Positions 15,117 to 24,400 of a stretch of 26,212 bases of DNA are shown one piece after another (position 1 is the stretch's first letter; every line of letters starts with the position of its first letter). The notes under the pieces are model-generated. The model saw only the letters and a program-made list of their open reading frames with translations, was not told the origin of the DNA and searched no databases. Source of the DNA: a virus; the IMG/VR virus record IMGVR_UViG_3300024346_008868, positions 1 to 26,212 of that record; one strand, written 5' to 3'. A program made the translations under genes and the position numbers.

Positions 15117-15863
15117 ATGGAAGAAAATAAATTTAAATTCCCGACAGAAACCGTGGAATTGCCCTCAAAAGGACTAGTTTACCCTTCTTCATCCCCCTTA
15201 TCTAAAGGATCAGTGGAAATGAAGTACATGACAGCTAAAGAAGAAGACATTTTAACAAACCAAGCATACATTAAAAAAGGTGTTGTGTTTGACAAATTAT
15301 TAAAATCCCTTATCATTACTGATGGGGTAAATTTAGATGATTTAATTGTTGGTGATAAAAATGCCCTTTTAGTTGCTGCTCGTGTTTTAGGTTATGGTGG
15401 AGACTATAAATTTTCATTGTATGGAACAGAATATGAGGTTGATTTAACTACCCTTGAAAATAAATTTTTCGGAAACGAAGATTTTGAAAAGGGGAAAAAT
15501 GAATTTAAATTTACTTTACCACATTCTAAAGTTGAAATTACTTTCAAGCTTCTGGATGGTAAAGTAGAAAAATCAGTTGACGCTGAATTAGAAGGATTAA
15601 AGAAAATAAATAAAGATTTATCCCCAGAATTAAGTACAAGATTAAAACATTTAATTTTATCAGTTGGTGGTAACTATGAACAAAAAGATGTTCGTGAGTT
15701 CGTAGATAATTATCTATTAGCAAAAGACTCTAGAGCGTTGCGAGATTATATTAAATCATTCCAACCCGACGTAAATATGACTATAAACCACGTGGATGCA
15801 GACGGCTTCGAGGAGGAAGTCACCATCCCCGTTACTCTTAACTTTTTTTGGCCTGAATCTTAA
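15117..15863 (+). CDS. T4 gp26-like baseplate protein / tail assembly chaperone
   Basis: The 248-residue protein resembles the T4 baseplate protein family (gp26-like, Pfam PF12322). It has VELPSKGLVYPSSSPL near the start, then KYMTAKEEDILTNQAYIKKG, a helical middle (VGDKNALLVAARVLGYGGDY) and a beta-rich C-terminus. In T4, gp26 is a baseplate hub assembly protein. By position, between tube and tape measure, it also occupies the place of the tail assembly chaperone of many phages, which is commonly made in two forms by frameshifting. The reading frame ends LNFFWPES at a run of seven T, and the next open frame (+1) continues past this stop. Family call moderate; a chaperone role is inference. 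Confidence 0.6.
   Translation: MEENKFKFPTETVELPSKGLVYPSSSPLSKGSVEMKYMTAKEEDILTNQAYIKKGVVFDKLLKSLIITDGVNLDDLIVGDKNALLVAARVLGYGGDYKFSLYGTEYEVDLTTLENKFFGNEDFEKGKNEFKFTLPHSKVEITFKLLDGKVEKSVDAELEGLKKINKDLSPELSTRLKHLILSVGGNYEQKDVREFVDNYLLAKDSRALRDYIKSFQPDVNMTINHVDADGFEEEVTIPVTLNFFWPES
15843..15849 (+). other. Possible +1 programmed frameshift site (seven T)
   Basis: The upstream frame reads AAC TTT TTT TGG. A +1 slip of the Phe-tRNA from TTT (15846-15848) to TTT (15847-15849) keeps full pairing and continues GGC CTG AAT into the frame of the next gene. The product would be 339 residues: 244 from the upstream frame and 95 from the downstream frame. A -1 slip would enter the third frame instead. The site lies in the genome position where tail assembly chaperones are known to be frameshifted. 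No stimulatory structure is obvious. Confidence 0.35.
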
Positions 15864-15882
15864 TTCAATAGCTGAAGAAAGA

Positions 15883-16137
15883 ATGGCTCTTTTTGCTCAA
15901 TTACATGATATATGTTTTTGGGGTCAAGGAGGTTATGATTTTGAAACTGTTTACAATTTACCTTTATGGTTAAAAAATTTTATCTTTAGCCAAATGCGAA
16001 AACATTATGACAAGACAAATAATAACGATCAAGATGAAGTAATACAAAAATCAATAGCTAATTTAAGAGCCGGAGCTATGCCTAAAGTAGCACCAAACCA
16101 AAAAGTATTATATAAAACAGAGGCATCAACAAAATGA
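15883..16137 (+). CDS. Small tail protein between gp26-like gene and tape measure (possible chaperone extension)
   Basis: I do not recognise this 84-residue protein by name. The start at 15883 (MALFAQLHDICFWG) comes 20 bases after the upstream stop. A longer version from the ATG at 15796 would begin inside the upstream gene with a different-looking, Arg/Ser/Pro-rich sequence, so I reject it. The frame is open through the upstream stop, and it may also be translated as a +1 frameshift extension from the T run at 15843. It is aromatic-rich with ETVYNLPLWLKNFIFSQMRK in the middle and a basic C-terminal tail. The stop codon lies inside a stem-loop. Its place directly before the tape measure suggests a tail assembly chaperone partner. 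Confidence 0.6.
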   Translation: MALFAQLHDICFWGQGGYDFETVYNLPLWLKNFIFSQMRKHYDKTNNNDQDEVIQKSIANLRAGAMPKVAPNQKVLYKTEASTK

Positions 16138-16144
16138 TGCCTCT
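16119..16144 (+). terminator. Stem-loop over the stop codon (terminator-like)
   Basis: AGAGGCATCA (16119-16128) pairs perfectly with TGATGCCTCT (16135-16144) around a six-base loop. The TGA stop of the small tail gene is the first triplet of the 3' arm. Only a weak T tract follows, so it may be an inefficient terminator or a message-end stabiliser. A TATTTATA box begins four bases after it. Confidence 0.6.
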
Positions 16145-16147
16145 TAA

Positions 16148-16155
16148 TATTTATA
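16148..16155 (+). promoter_or_regulatory. TATTTATA box before the tape measure gene
   Basis: The box lies 17 bases before the ATG at 16173, immediately after the stem-loop. Terminator-like hairpin then box is the same arrangement as at 15043-15086. Confidence 0.45.
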
Positions 16156-16172
16156 ACATATAATACCCTGTA

Positions 16173-18986
16173 ATGACCGATAGTAAAGAACAGTTAGCGG
16201 ATTTAAAAAAGCAAATTCAATCTCTTAACAATGAAATAGGAAGATTAGGGGGAGATGCTTATAAAAATTTAGATAAAATATTTGAGGGTTTCAATGGAGA
16301 TATAAAAAATGCTAAAACTTTTGTAAAACAATTAAAAGGTGAAGTAAGTAGTTTAAAAGATGTATTTGGTACTTTATCTACTACTTTAAAAAATGTATTA
16401 GCTGATTTAAAAGGAACAGTAGATCCAGCAAAACAAATAAATCGTTCTTTTGATAAATTAGAAAGCATTACAGGAAAATTAAGTCAGCATTCTAAAGATG
16501 AAGAAGTTTTATCCGTAAAACAGTTAAAAGTAACTCAAAAACAAGTTCAAGCCGAAATGGAAAGCTTGAGAATTAGAAGAGATGAACTTAAAATACTTAA
16601 AGACCAAGGTAAAGCAACAGCCGAACAAATCTCAACCTATGATGAAGTAAATAGTGCTTTAATAGATAAAAAATCTTATTTAGCTCAAATTTCCGAAGAA
16701 ACAGAGAAAACTTTACAAACCGAAAAAAATATCCAAAAAACTTTAGGTCTTACTGGACAACTTTTTAAAGGCATTCAGGGTACTTTAGCTAAAATAGGAA
16801 TTGAAGGTGAACACTTTGAGGATATGAATAAAAACCTTAGAGAAGCAGCTAAATCAGGTTCTGGGTTAAAAGTTATTGGAGCTGGTTTTAAAGAAATATT
16901 TAAAGGAATTGGATCAGCCTTAAAAGATCCATTAGTACAAGGAGCTATATTAGTAGGAGCAGCTTCTAAGTTATATCATTTATTTTCTGAATTTAATAAA
17001 GAATCAGTTGAACTAGCTAGAAATTTTGGATTAACAACAAAAGAAGGGGCTCACCTTCAACATCATTTTGAAGAAATAGCATCCTCTAGTACTAGTTTAA
17101 CTGCAACTGTTCCTAATTTAACAGAAGCTTTTACAAATTTAAATGGTTTAACTGGAACATTTGCTAATCTCTCAGAAGAAACATTAACTACTTATACGGA
17201 TTTAACAAAAGCAGTAGGTATTAGTGCTGAAACTGCTGGTATTTTTTATAAATTATCTTTAACAACAGGAAAATCTTTTAAAGGTACAACTGAAGAAATA
17301 CAAGGTCAAGTTAAATACCAAAAAGAACAACTTCATACTTCCTTAAGTGAAAAAACAATTATGGAAGGGATTGCTAAAACCACCTCGGCTCAAAGATTAT
17401 CACTAAGAGGAGGAACAGAAGCCCTTATACAATCAGTTATACAAGCTAAAAAATTAGGTTTAGAAATGAGCCAGCTAGACTCCATTTCTGATAGTATATT
17501 AAATATAGAATCATCTATTGCCGCCGAACAATCAGCTGAGTTGATGACCGGTAGGGAATTAAACGTAGAGGCTGCTCGTTATTATGCTAATACAAATCAA
17601 ACCCAAAAATTAGCAGAAGTATTATCTAAAGATATAGGAACAGCATCTGAATTCCTTAGTAAAAGTAGAATTGAAGCTGAAACATTAGCTGCAGCTTATG
17701 GTATGTCTCGTGATGCCCTTGGAGAAATGCTGGAGAGCAAAGAAATGCAAGCCAAACTTGACAGCCAGATGCATCAATTAGGTGCAGAAAATGAAAACGA
17801 ATTAGCTAAAAAATTCGCTGATAGAAAACTTTCATTAGAAGAAATTCGAAAAATAGGTGGTGATGAATTAGCAGATAAAGCATTAAATATTTCATTTCAG
17901 GAAAAACTTAATAATTTGATGGAGAAATTTAAAACAGCATTTGTTGTTGAATTGTCTCCTTATTTTGAAAAATTTGCTGATAGATTTGATAATTTTATTA
18001 AAGGTGGAGGATTAACGAGTTTTATAGATGGTGTTAAAACCTTAGCTCATGGATTAGGAAAAGCTATAGATCTTTTAACAAGTCCAGTAGTTTTAAAAAT
18101 TTTAGGAGGACTTGTTGGATTAAAAGCATTACGTTCTATATCTAACTTAGCACTTGGAACACATGGTTCTTCTATTTTCAAACCTACATATACCTCAGAA
18201 GTAGGACCTGGTGGTGCTGGAAATAATCCTTTAAGTAAAATTTCTTCAAAATTAAGTCAATTTGCTCCTGGAGGTTTTAAAGAATTTACTAAAAGTGGTG
18301 CTTATACTTTAGGTGGTGAAGCATTTGGTAAAAATAATAACTTACTTAGTGGTGCTGCTAAAGACGCAGTATTTAATGCTTCTAGAACTGCTGGTCCTGC
18401 TAGTATGGGTACTAAGGCATTAAGAACTTTTGGTAAATTTGGAGCATCTAGTTTAGGTAAATTTGCTGGAGGTCCTGGAGGAATGATAGCAGGAATGTTA
18501 ATAGATCCATTAACAGGTATGATCTCAGATAAACTAAAAGGACCTAATGGAGAGGCTACTGGTGCTTCAGATACTACAGATGTTGTAGGTGGTACTGCAA
18601 GTGCTGCACTTACAGGTGCGGCTATTGGTAGTATGATTTTTCCTGTAGTAGGAACAGCCGTTGGAGGTATTGTAGGAGGTGCTTATGGATTAATAAGTGG
18701 ATTAAATGATATAAGTGATAGAAAAGACGCAGAAGCAAAGGGTAAAAGAGCATTATCAGCTGCTCTTAAGAATAATAGCGAAGCCTCTAGAGCTCAAGCA
18801 ACATCTTCTTTAGTTTCTAAATACCAAAGTTTTGGAGAAACATCAGGAGCTGGAACTGAAGGAGTTGATAAAACAAACTCATTATTAGAAAGTATGTTAA
18901 ATGTGTTAAGTATCCCTAAACCAATTGAAATAAATGGTAATCAAGTGGGAGTAGCTGTAGGATATGATAACTATGCAATGCAATAA
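16173..18986 (+). CDS. Tail tape measure protein
   Basis: The 937-residue protein is the largest helical protein of the tail module and sits at the expected place, after the tube and chaperone genes. Residues 1-200 are rich in Lys, Glu, Gln and Leu and look like a long coiled coil (SKEQLADLKKQIQSLNNEIG). A hydrophobic segment lies around 233-271 (PLVQGAILVGAASKLYHLF) and another around 640-655 (VVLKILGGLVGLKAL). The C-terminal third is Gly/Ala-rich, with MIAGMLIDPLTGMISDKL and FPVVGTAVGGIVGGAYGLIS at about 822-842. Such segments are thought to enter the host inner membrane on DNA ejection. Using the common rule of about 1.5 angstrom per residue, the tail would be near 140 nm; that is inference. 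Confidence 0.85.
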   Translation: MTDSKEQLADLKKQIQSLNNEIGRLGGDAYKNLDKIFEGFNGDIKNAKTFVKQLKGEVSSLKDVFGTLSTTLKNVLADLKGTVDPAKQINRSFDKLESITGKLSQHSKDEEVLSVKQLKVTQKQVQAEMESLRIRRDELKILKDQGKATAEQISTYDEVNSALIDKKSYLAQISEETEKTLQTEKNIQKTLGLTGQLFKGIQGTLAKIGIEGEHFEDMNKNLREAAKSGSGLKVIGAGFKEIFKGIGSALKDPLVQGAILVGAASKLYHLFSEFNKESVELARNFGLTTKEGAHLQHHFEEIASSSTSLTATVPNLTEAFTNLNGLTGTFANLSEETLTTYTDLTKAVGISAETAGIFYKLSLTTGKSFKGTTEEIQGQVKYQKEQLHTSLSEKTIMEGIAKTTSAQRLSLRGGTEALIQSVIQAKKLGLEMSQLDSISDSILNIESSIAAEQSAELMTGRELNVEAARYYANTNQTQKLAEVLSKDIGTASEFLSKSRIEAETLAAAYGMSRDALGEMLESKEMQAKLDSQMHQLGAENENELAKKFADRKLSLEEIRKIGGDELADKALNISFQEKLNNLMEKFKTAFVVELSPYFEKFADRFDNFIKGGGLTSFIDGVKTLAHGLGKAIDLLTSPVVLKILGGLVGLKALRSISNLALGTHGSSIFKPTYTSEVGPGGAGNNPLSKISSKLSQFAPGGFKEFTKSGAYTLGGEAFGKNNNLLSGAAKDAVFNASRTAGPASMGTKALRTFGKFGASSLGKFAGGPGGMIAGMLIDPLTGMISDKLKGPNGEATGASDTTDVVGGTASAALTGAAIGSMIFPVVGTAVGGIVGGAYGLISGLNDISDRKDAEAKGKRALSAALKNNSEASRAQATSSLVSKYQSFGETSGAGTEGVDKTNSLLESMLNVLSIPKPIEINGNQVGVAVGYDNYAMQ

Positions 18987-18999
18987 TTTAATTTAATAA

Positions 19000-19007
19000 T
19001 ATTTATA
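19000..19007 (+). promoter_or_regulatory. TATTTATA box before the small repeat protein gene
   Basis: The box lies 10 bases before the ATG at 19018 in a 31-base gap. It is the last box of this type seen in an intergenic gap; the genes from 19018 to 25880 are separated by 2-8 bases and may all be read from here. Confidence 0.4.
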
Positions 19008-19017
19008 ATAAAATACT

Positions 19018-19341
19018 ATGGCACTTTTAGATATATTAAAAAACCAAGGATCCGTATTATCTAATACAGATGGTAAAAATCCTCAACCGTATGATGGAGC
19101 ATCTAATTACAGACAAGATTTAACTCTATCTCAATTAGATTTAGATGGTAAAAATCCAAAAAAATATGATCAAACAACTTCTGATTTACAATCAAAAGTA
19201 GGTTCTTCATTATATGATTTACCATTTAAGAATCCCCAACCATATAGTGGGGCTTCTAATTTTAAACAAGATTTAGCAAAATCACAATTAGATTTAGATG
19301 GTAAAACCCCAAACAAATATTTAGATAATTTACCTAAATAA
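19018..19341 (+). CDS. Small two-repeat protein in the baseplate region
   Basis: I do not recognise this 107-residue protein. It consists largely of two copies of a roughly 33-residue unit: residues about 19-52 (DGKNPQPYDGASNYRQDL, LSQLDLDGKNPKKY) and about 70-102 (FKNPQPYSGASNFKQDL, KSQLDLDGKTPNKY). The unit is polar with a central helix-like stretch and conserved NPQPY and LDLDGK motifs. It starts just behind a TATTTATA box and ends three bases before the tube-initiator-like gene. The position suggests a minor virion or tail-assembly protein; an extended, peptide-like linker binding two equal partners would suit the repeats, but this is speculation. Confidence 0.65.
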   Translation: MALLDILKNQGSVLSNTDGKNPQPYDGASNYRQDLTLSQLDLDGKNPKKYDQTTSDLQSKVGSSLYDLPFKNPQPYSGASNFKQDLAKSQLDLDGKTPNKYLDNLPK

Positions 19342-19344
19342 AAA

Positions 19345-21162
19345 ATGAGTTTAATAAAACTCTTAGCAGATATAAATTCCTTTTATAAGGATTACCCTTA
19401 TGCTAATAAGTATAAGGCAAGTGGTCAAAACCCTGGCCCTGACGTATCCTTTTTACCGTATGCCGTTAATACTGGATTTTTACAAAAAAGTTTAAATTTT
19501 GGAAGAGCCCCACAATATGATAGACCTGGAGGTGGTATTAGTGATCAACCTTATTTTAAGGTAGATACTAAAAAAGCTTTTGATTTACCTATGGAAGACA
19601 TAGGTCAAACCGGAGGTCCTGATTTTTATATAAGAGGTGGATTTTTATTAACTAAATCTATTGAAGAAGATGAAATCAGACTAACTAATTTTTTTAAATC
19701 TAGTAAGGGAGTATTATGGACAGTACAACAAAATATATTAGCTAAATCTTCTCCAGTATATCTACCCAATAATATTATTCCAAGGAACATTTACACACCG
19801 ATATCTACCTTAGCTCAGGCTGCTGGTAATCCTTTTGGTTTACATGTTAATAAAATGGGTTTAAATCCATTTGCTTCTCAAGGATTAGTAAATGAAAATT
19901 CTTATTTAAATTTAACTGAGAATGAATACAATACTGATTCTACCAATAGATTAACTATATTATATAATACTAAAATAGGAAAATTCATTTATGATAACGA
20001 CCAACAAATTGTTGATGTTAAAATAGCTAAACAATTTGGTATAAAAAATGATAATTTAGTTATTATAAATAGTACTTTAGGATTATACAATAGAAAAAGA
20101 GTTACAAATACAACCAACGAAACAATTGATTTTTATGGAACCAATTTTAGTACTTTTACATCTAAATTTTTAGGATCTGTTGGTAATTTTACTACTGATA
20201 ATGCACTAGCTCAAGCTACAGAATATCAATTTATTGGAGCTAACTCAAACACAGGTTATGGTTTAGGAACAGGCGATACTCCAATTGGTTTAGATGATTT
20301 TAGACAATATGTTCCTCAAAGTACTGCTTTTAATAGTTTTTTAGCTAAAAGTAATTATAAAGTTTATAACTTAAATGAAACTTTTGGAATATCAGATAAT
20401 GGTACTAGAGCAAAAAATGTAACAAACCAAAACACCGGATCCGCTTCACCTACAACAGTTGATAAAATAAATGCTACTTCAATATATAAAAGTGGTCAAG
20501 TTACACAATCAATCGCTGATTCTGATTTAATTCCATTTTATTTTCAAGTAGTAGACAATAACGATCCTTCTAAATATGAATTTATTCACTTTAGAGCTTA
20601 TATTGAAACCTTTGGAGATAATTTTCAATCAAACTGGAATTCATTCTCATACTCAGGAAGAGGAGAAAATTTCTATATTTTTAATAATTTTACAAGAAAC
20701 GTAAGTTTAACTTTTAAAGTAGCAGTTGAAAGTCAACCAGAATTAAAACCATTATATAGTAAATTAAACTACTTAGCATCATTAGCCGCACCAGATTATT
20801 CAACAGCCGGGTATATGCGAGGAAACTTTTTTAAATTAACTGTAGGAGATTATTTATCTGCTGTTCCTGGTTTTATGACTAATTTAACTTATACTATAGA
20901 CGCTAATTCCCCTTGGAATATAGGAAGATATAATGATCCTACTAAGGACAATTATGGTGAACGAGATTTAGAATCTTCTATTGTACCTATGGTTATAGAA
21001 GTTCAACTTTCATTTGTTCCTGTTCATAATTTCTTACCTAGAAAATCAAACAACTTTATTACCTCAGTAGAAGCCAATGGAACTAAAACTACAGATGGCA
21101 AAGTTACTAGTCCATTTATTAGTTTAGGTCAATATAACGAAGGATATAATACTAAAATATAA
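19345..21162 (+). CDS. Baseplate tube-initiator-like protein (T4 gp48/gp54 role)
   Basis: The 605-residue protein is a baseplate component that probably forms the platform on which the tail tube grows. The region from about residue 410 is the recognisable part: FRAYIETFGDNFQSNWNSFS, YSGRGENFYIFNNFTRNVSL, LKPLYSKLNYLASLAAPDYS, GNFFKLTVGDYLSAVPGF and ANSPWNIG. This pattern recurs, to my knowledge, in tube-fold baseplate proteins of myoviruses. The N-terminal 400 residues are polar and Asn/Tyr-rich without motifs I know and are long compared with T4 gp48 (364) or gp54 (320), so an extra domain is present. It lies between the small repeat protein and the LysM-like baseplate gene, with gaps of 3 and 2 bases. 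Confidence 0.65.
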   Translation: MSLIKLLADINSFYKDYPYANKYKASGQNPGPDVSFLPYAVNTGFLQKSLNFGRAPQYDRPGGGISDQPYFKVDTKKAFDLPMEDIGQTGGPDFYIRGGFLLTKSIEEDEIRLTNFFKSSKGVLWTVQQNILAKSSPVYLPNNIIPRNIYTPISTLAQAAGNPFGLHVNKMGLNPFASQGLVNENSYLNLTENEYNTDSTNRLTILYNTKIGKFIYDNDQQIVDVKIAKQFGIKNDNLVIINSTLGLYNRKRVTNTTNETIDFYGTNFSTFTSKFLGSVGNFTTDNALAQATEYQFIGANSNTGYGLGTGDTPIGLDDFRQYVPQSTAFNSFLAKSNYKVYNLNETFGISDNGTRAKNVTNQNTGSASPTTVDKINATSIYKSGQVTQSIADSDLIPFYFQVVDNNDPSKYEFIHFRAYIETFGDNFQSNWNSFSYSGRGENFYIFNNFTRNVSLTFKVAVESQPELKPLYSKLNYLASLAAPDYSTAGYMRGNFFKLTVGDYLSAVPGFMTNLTYTIDANSPWNIGRYNDPTKDNYGERDLESSIVPMVIEVQLSFVPVHNFLPRKSNNFITSVEANGTKTTDGKVTSPFISLGQYNEGYNTKI

Positions 21163-21164
21163 CA

Positions 21165-21473
21165 ATGAATAGATATACAACTGTTTTAGCCGAACTTACT
21201 ACAGAACAAACTCCTGTAGCATTTTATAAAAATCCTTTTTATCAAAGTATTCCTAATAATACTAATGATATATACATTATTACTTCTATAGAAGATAGAT
21301 TAGATTTATTATCAAATAAATTTTATAATTCAACTCAATATTATTGGGTTATAGCAATTGCTAATCCTAACAAAATTAATCCATCATCTTTATTTATAAC
21401 CCCAGGTACACAGATAAGAATACCTGCTAATCTTGATGGTATTTTATCAAATTTTATAGCAAATAATAGTTAA
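21165..21473 (+). CDS. LysM-like baseplate protein (T4 gp53-like)
   Basis: This 102-residue protein ends in a LysM-like segment: YYWVIAIANPNKINPSSLFI followed by TPGTQIRIP, at about residues 59-89, with the Trp, the Asn-Pro turn and the PGTxIxIP end typical of the fold. Short proteins of this kind join baseplate wedges to the hub or tube; T4 gp53 (196 residues) has the same type of domain but is longer. The first 50 residues (FYKNPFYQSIPNN, then YIITSIEDRLDLLSNKFYN) match the usual gp53 lead-in, to my memory. The gene is tightly packed, 2 bases after the tube initiator and 8 before the hub gene, in agreement with a baseplate role. Confidence 0.7.
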   Translation: MNRYTTVLAELTTEQTPVAFYKNPFYQSIPNNTNDIYIITSIEDRLDLLSNKFYNSTQYYWVIAIANPNKINPSSLFITPGTQIRIPANLDGILSNFIANNS

Positions 21474-21481
21474 TATAAGTT

Positions 21482-24400
21482 ATGGCTGAAATCAATGCAT
21501 TTTCATATCCTTCATTTGATCAAAGTGTAGTAGAACAAATAGGTTTACGACAAATTTACTTAGGAAATAATCCTATTATAAATAATAATCCTTTTACTCA
21601 ACAATGGAAATTTAATAATTCTTCATGGATGCGTTTAGCATCTTCTGTTAATTTAGACATTTCATCAGATATAAGCGGAAGCTCAGGATCTTCAGGTTCA
21701 AGTGGAACATCAGGTTCAAAGGGAAAAACACCCGGAAAGGTAGAAAAATTATTACAAAATATCTTCCCTAATGCTACTAATATACGAGAATATGCTGGGG
21801 ATAAACTAGCTAAAAGTTTTATTTTATATGGTGGTGTATCTGAATTAAAGAATGAAACAATAAACCAACAAGAAACCCTAGTATCTAATTTACGATCTCT
21901 TAACAATACAGATTATTTTATAAATACTAATTCTAGTGGAAATTTAATAAATAATTTTACTTATGGTTTTGGAGGACTAAGTCAAGGTATTAGACCTATG
22001 CCTGGTATAAAATCAATTAATATAACATATCTTAATAGGGGTACTAATGCTAGAGCTGAAATAGAAATAATAGCATTTACTAGAGAACAATTAGCTATAA
22101 TTGAAACTCTTTACCTTCATCCAGGATATAATATTTTAGTAGAATGGGGACATGCTTTATATATTGATAATGCAACAGGTGCTATTGTTCAACAAGACTA
22201 TAATAATACAAATGCTTTAACTAAACTTTTTTCAGGAAAACAATTTGATGTAGGAACTATGGCTAGAATAATTAATAATGATTCTTTAGCTCGTTCTGGA
22301 AATTATGAGGGCATGTTTGGTCCTATATCTAATTTTAATTATAAATTTAATCCAGATGGCACTTATACTATAACAGTATACATGCAGTCTGTAGGTTTAT
22401 TATCTGAATCTTTAAAACTTAATACTTCATCGGCTAATGCTAAATATCAACCAAATGTATCTGCTACATTATCTGAATTATTAGATCGGAAAGAAAAAGA
22501 AGAAGCAGAATTAGCTAAACTAACAGCAGCGAGAGCAATAGCTAAGGATGTTGTGGTGTATGCAGGTTCTCGTCAGGCAATTTTCGATGAAAATCATGCC
22601 CAAAGAGATAACACTTCTCAACTAGTAAATCAAAGTAAAAACAAGCCACCACAAACTGTTCAAGCTACTAGGCAAGAAAGTTCCACAGCAGCTGCTGAAA
22701 AAGTATTAGCTGAAACCCAAGCCGAATATGATAAATTAAAAAATGCCGAACCTGCTCCTGATAATGTAGTATCGTCTTTAAAATTTGCTAATATCTTAAA
22801 TTATTGGTTAGATAGTCAAAGACAAACAATGGATAACTATCAAAAAGATAATCCTCCAATTTCAATACTCTACGATTTATTAAATGCTAAAAACGGTTTA
22901 TATAGAAAAGGATTTGAAACAAGTTCAAAAAACCAAAAGCAAGAATTACAAAAAGATTCAAGTATAACAGTTATAAATGAACCAGGGACTGAAACTTATA
23001 TTAGATTAGGAACTTTATTACAATTTATAAGTAATAATTTATTAATATATAATGCTGAAAATACACCTATATTTACTATAGACTATGCTCAAAAAGATAA
23101 TTTTTGTACTAGGCACAATTATTCCCTATCCGGAGACCCAACAATATGCTTTATACAAAATCCAGATGTACCAGTAGGTATATATTCAAATTCAAAGGAA
23201 AGAACTGTTGGAGATTTTTTAGATAAAGAATTTCCCTTTAAAAAGGATTCATTTTTAGGATATACAATGAATATTTTTGTTAACCTAAATTTTGCTGCTG
23301 TAGCTTCCGTTCAGAATGTTGATTCAGATGGAAATGTTTCTTTATTTAATTATTTAAAACAAATAATGAATGGAATAAAATCATCATTAGGATATGTTAA
23401 TGATTGGGAAGTATCTTATGATTCGTTGAGAAATAAAATTACCATAAAAGAACTAGCATACATAAAAGCTGGGGATAAAGAATCGGAAGAAATAGCTAAA
23501 TTTAACATATATGGTTTTGAACCTGCTTCCGCAGGTTATAGTGAAGGTAGTTTTATTAATAGTGTTGATTTTAATGTAACTTTAGATTCTAAATTCCAAG
23601 CTAATGCTGTAACAAATGCTAATTCACAGGGTGAAGGGGGTGTTTTAGGAGAAGATACAACAGCAATGGCTACATATAATAGAGGATTAACTGATAGAAC
23701 ATTTAAAAGTAAATTCTCCCTAAATCTTCTAAATACAACACCCGAAGAAAAAACTCCAGCCCAATTTAATAAAGAAGAAATAGAAAAATTAAATTCTCTA
23801 GCAGGATCTTTTTATGGAACACGCCAAAGTATAGATACCAACAAAATAGGTGAATTTACTGGAGTATTAAAAACAGTAGGAAATTATTTAATTTCATATC
23901 AAATCAAGAAAGGCAATCGAAATCCTAAAACGGTAATTCCTTTTGATTTAAGTTTATCAATGATGGGGTTAGGGGGAGTAAAATTATTTGAAAAATATAC
24001 AACTGATGATAAAGTATTACCCCCAAATTTTTCCGATTTAAATTTTATAGTAAAAGCAGTAAGTCATACAATTACAGATAACCAATGGACTACAAAAATC
24101 CAAAGTTTAGCGGTTGCCGCTGGTAAGGAAACTACATATAAAGATGATACTTTATATGTTAAAGCAGTATTACAAAATCAACCTAGTGTAGCCTCTGGTA
24201 ATGCTTGGACTGGTAATGAACCACAATTTAGATCTAGACCTACTGTTAATTCTATTATATTACATATAGTTGATGGTAATCCAAATTCATCAGCTCAAGA
24301 GGTTGTAGATTATGTTGGAGGTTTTGCTAAAGCAAACGAATTAAAAAAGGCAAAATATGATTGGTGGAATAAAGCAGGCATCCATTATGCTGTTGATAGA

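Noticed and set aside
15796-15882. Start of the small tail gene at the ATG at 15796
   Set aside because: It would overlap the upstream gene by 68 bases and add an Arg/Ser/Pro-rich stretch that is merely the upstream gene read in another frame; 15883 or a frameshift explains the frame better.
3495-19007. Classic T4 late promoters on the minus strand (TATAAATA)
   Set aside because: No minus-strand genes are supported anywhere in the window, so minus-strand promoters before every plus-strand tail gene make no sense; the box is reported in its plus-strand reading.
21391-21398. TATTTATA inside the LysM-like gene as a promoter
   Set aside because: It is inside a coding region, and single matches are expected by chance in such A/T-rich DNA.
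21598-21906. Minus-strand open frame opposite the hub N-terminus
   Set aside because: It mirrors the Ser/Gly linker and has no recognisable features.
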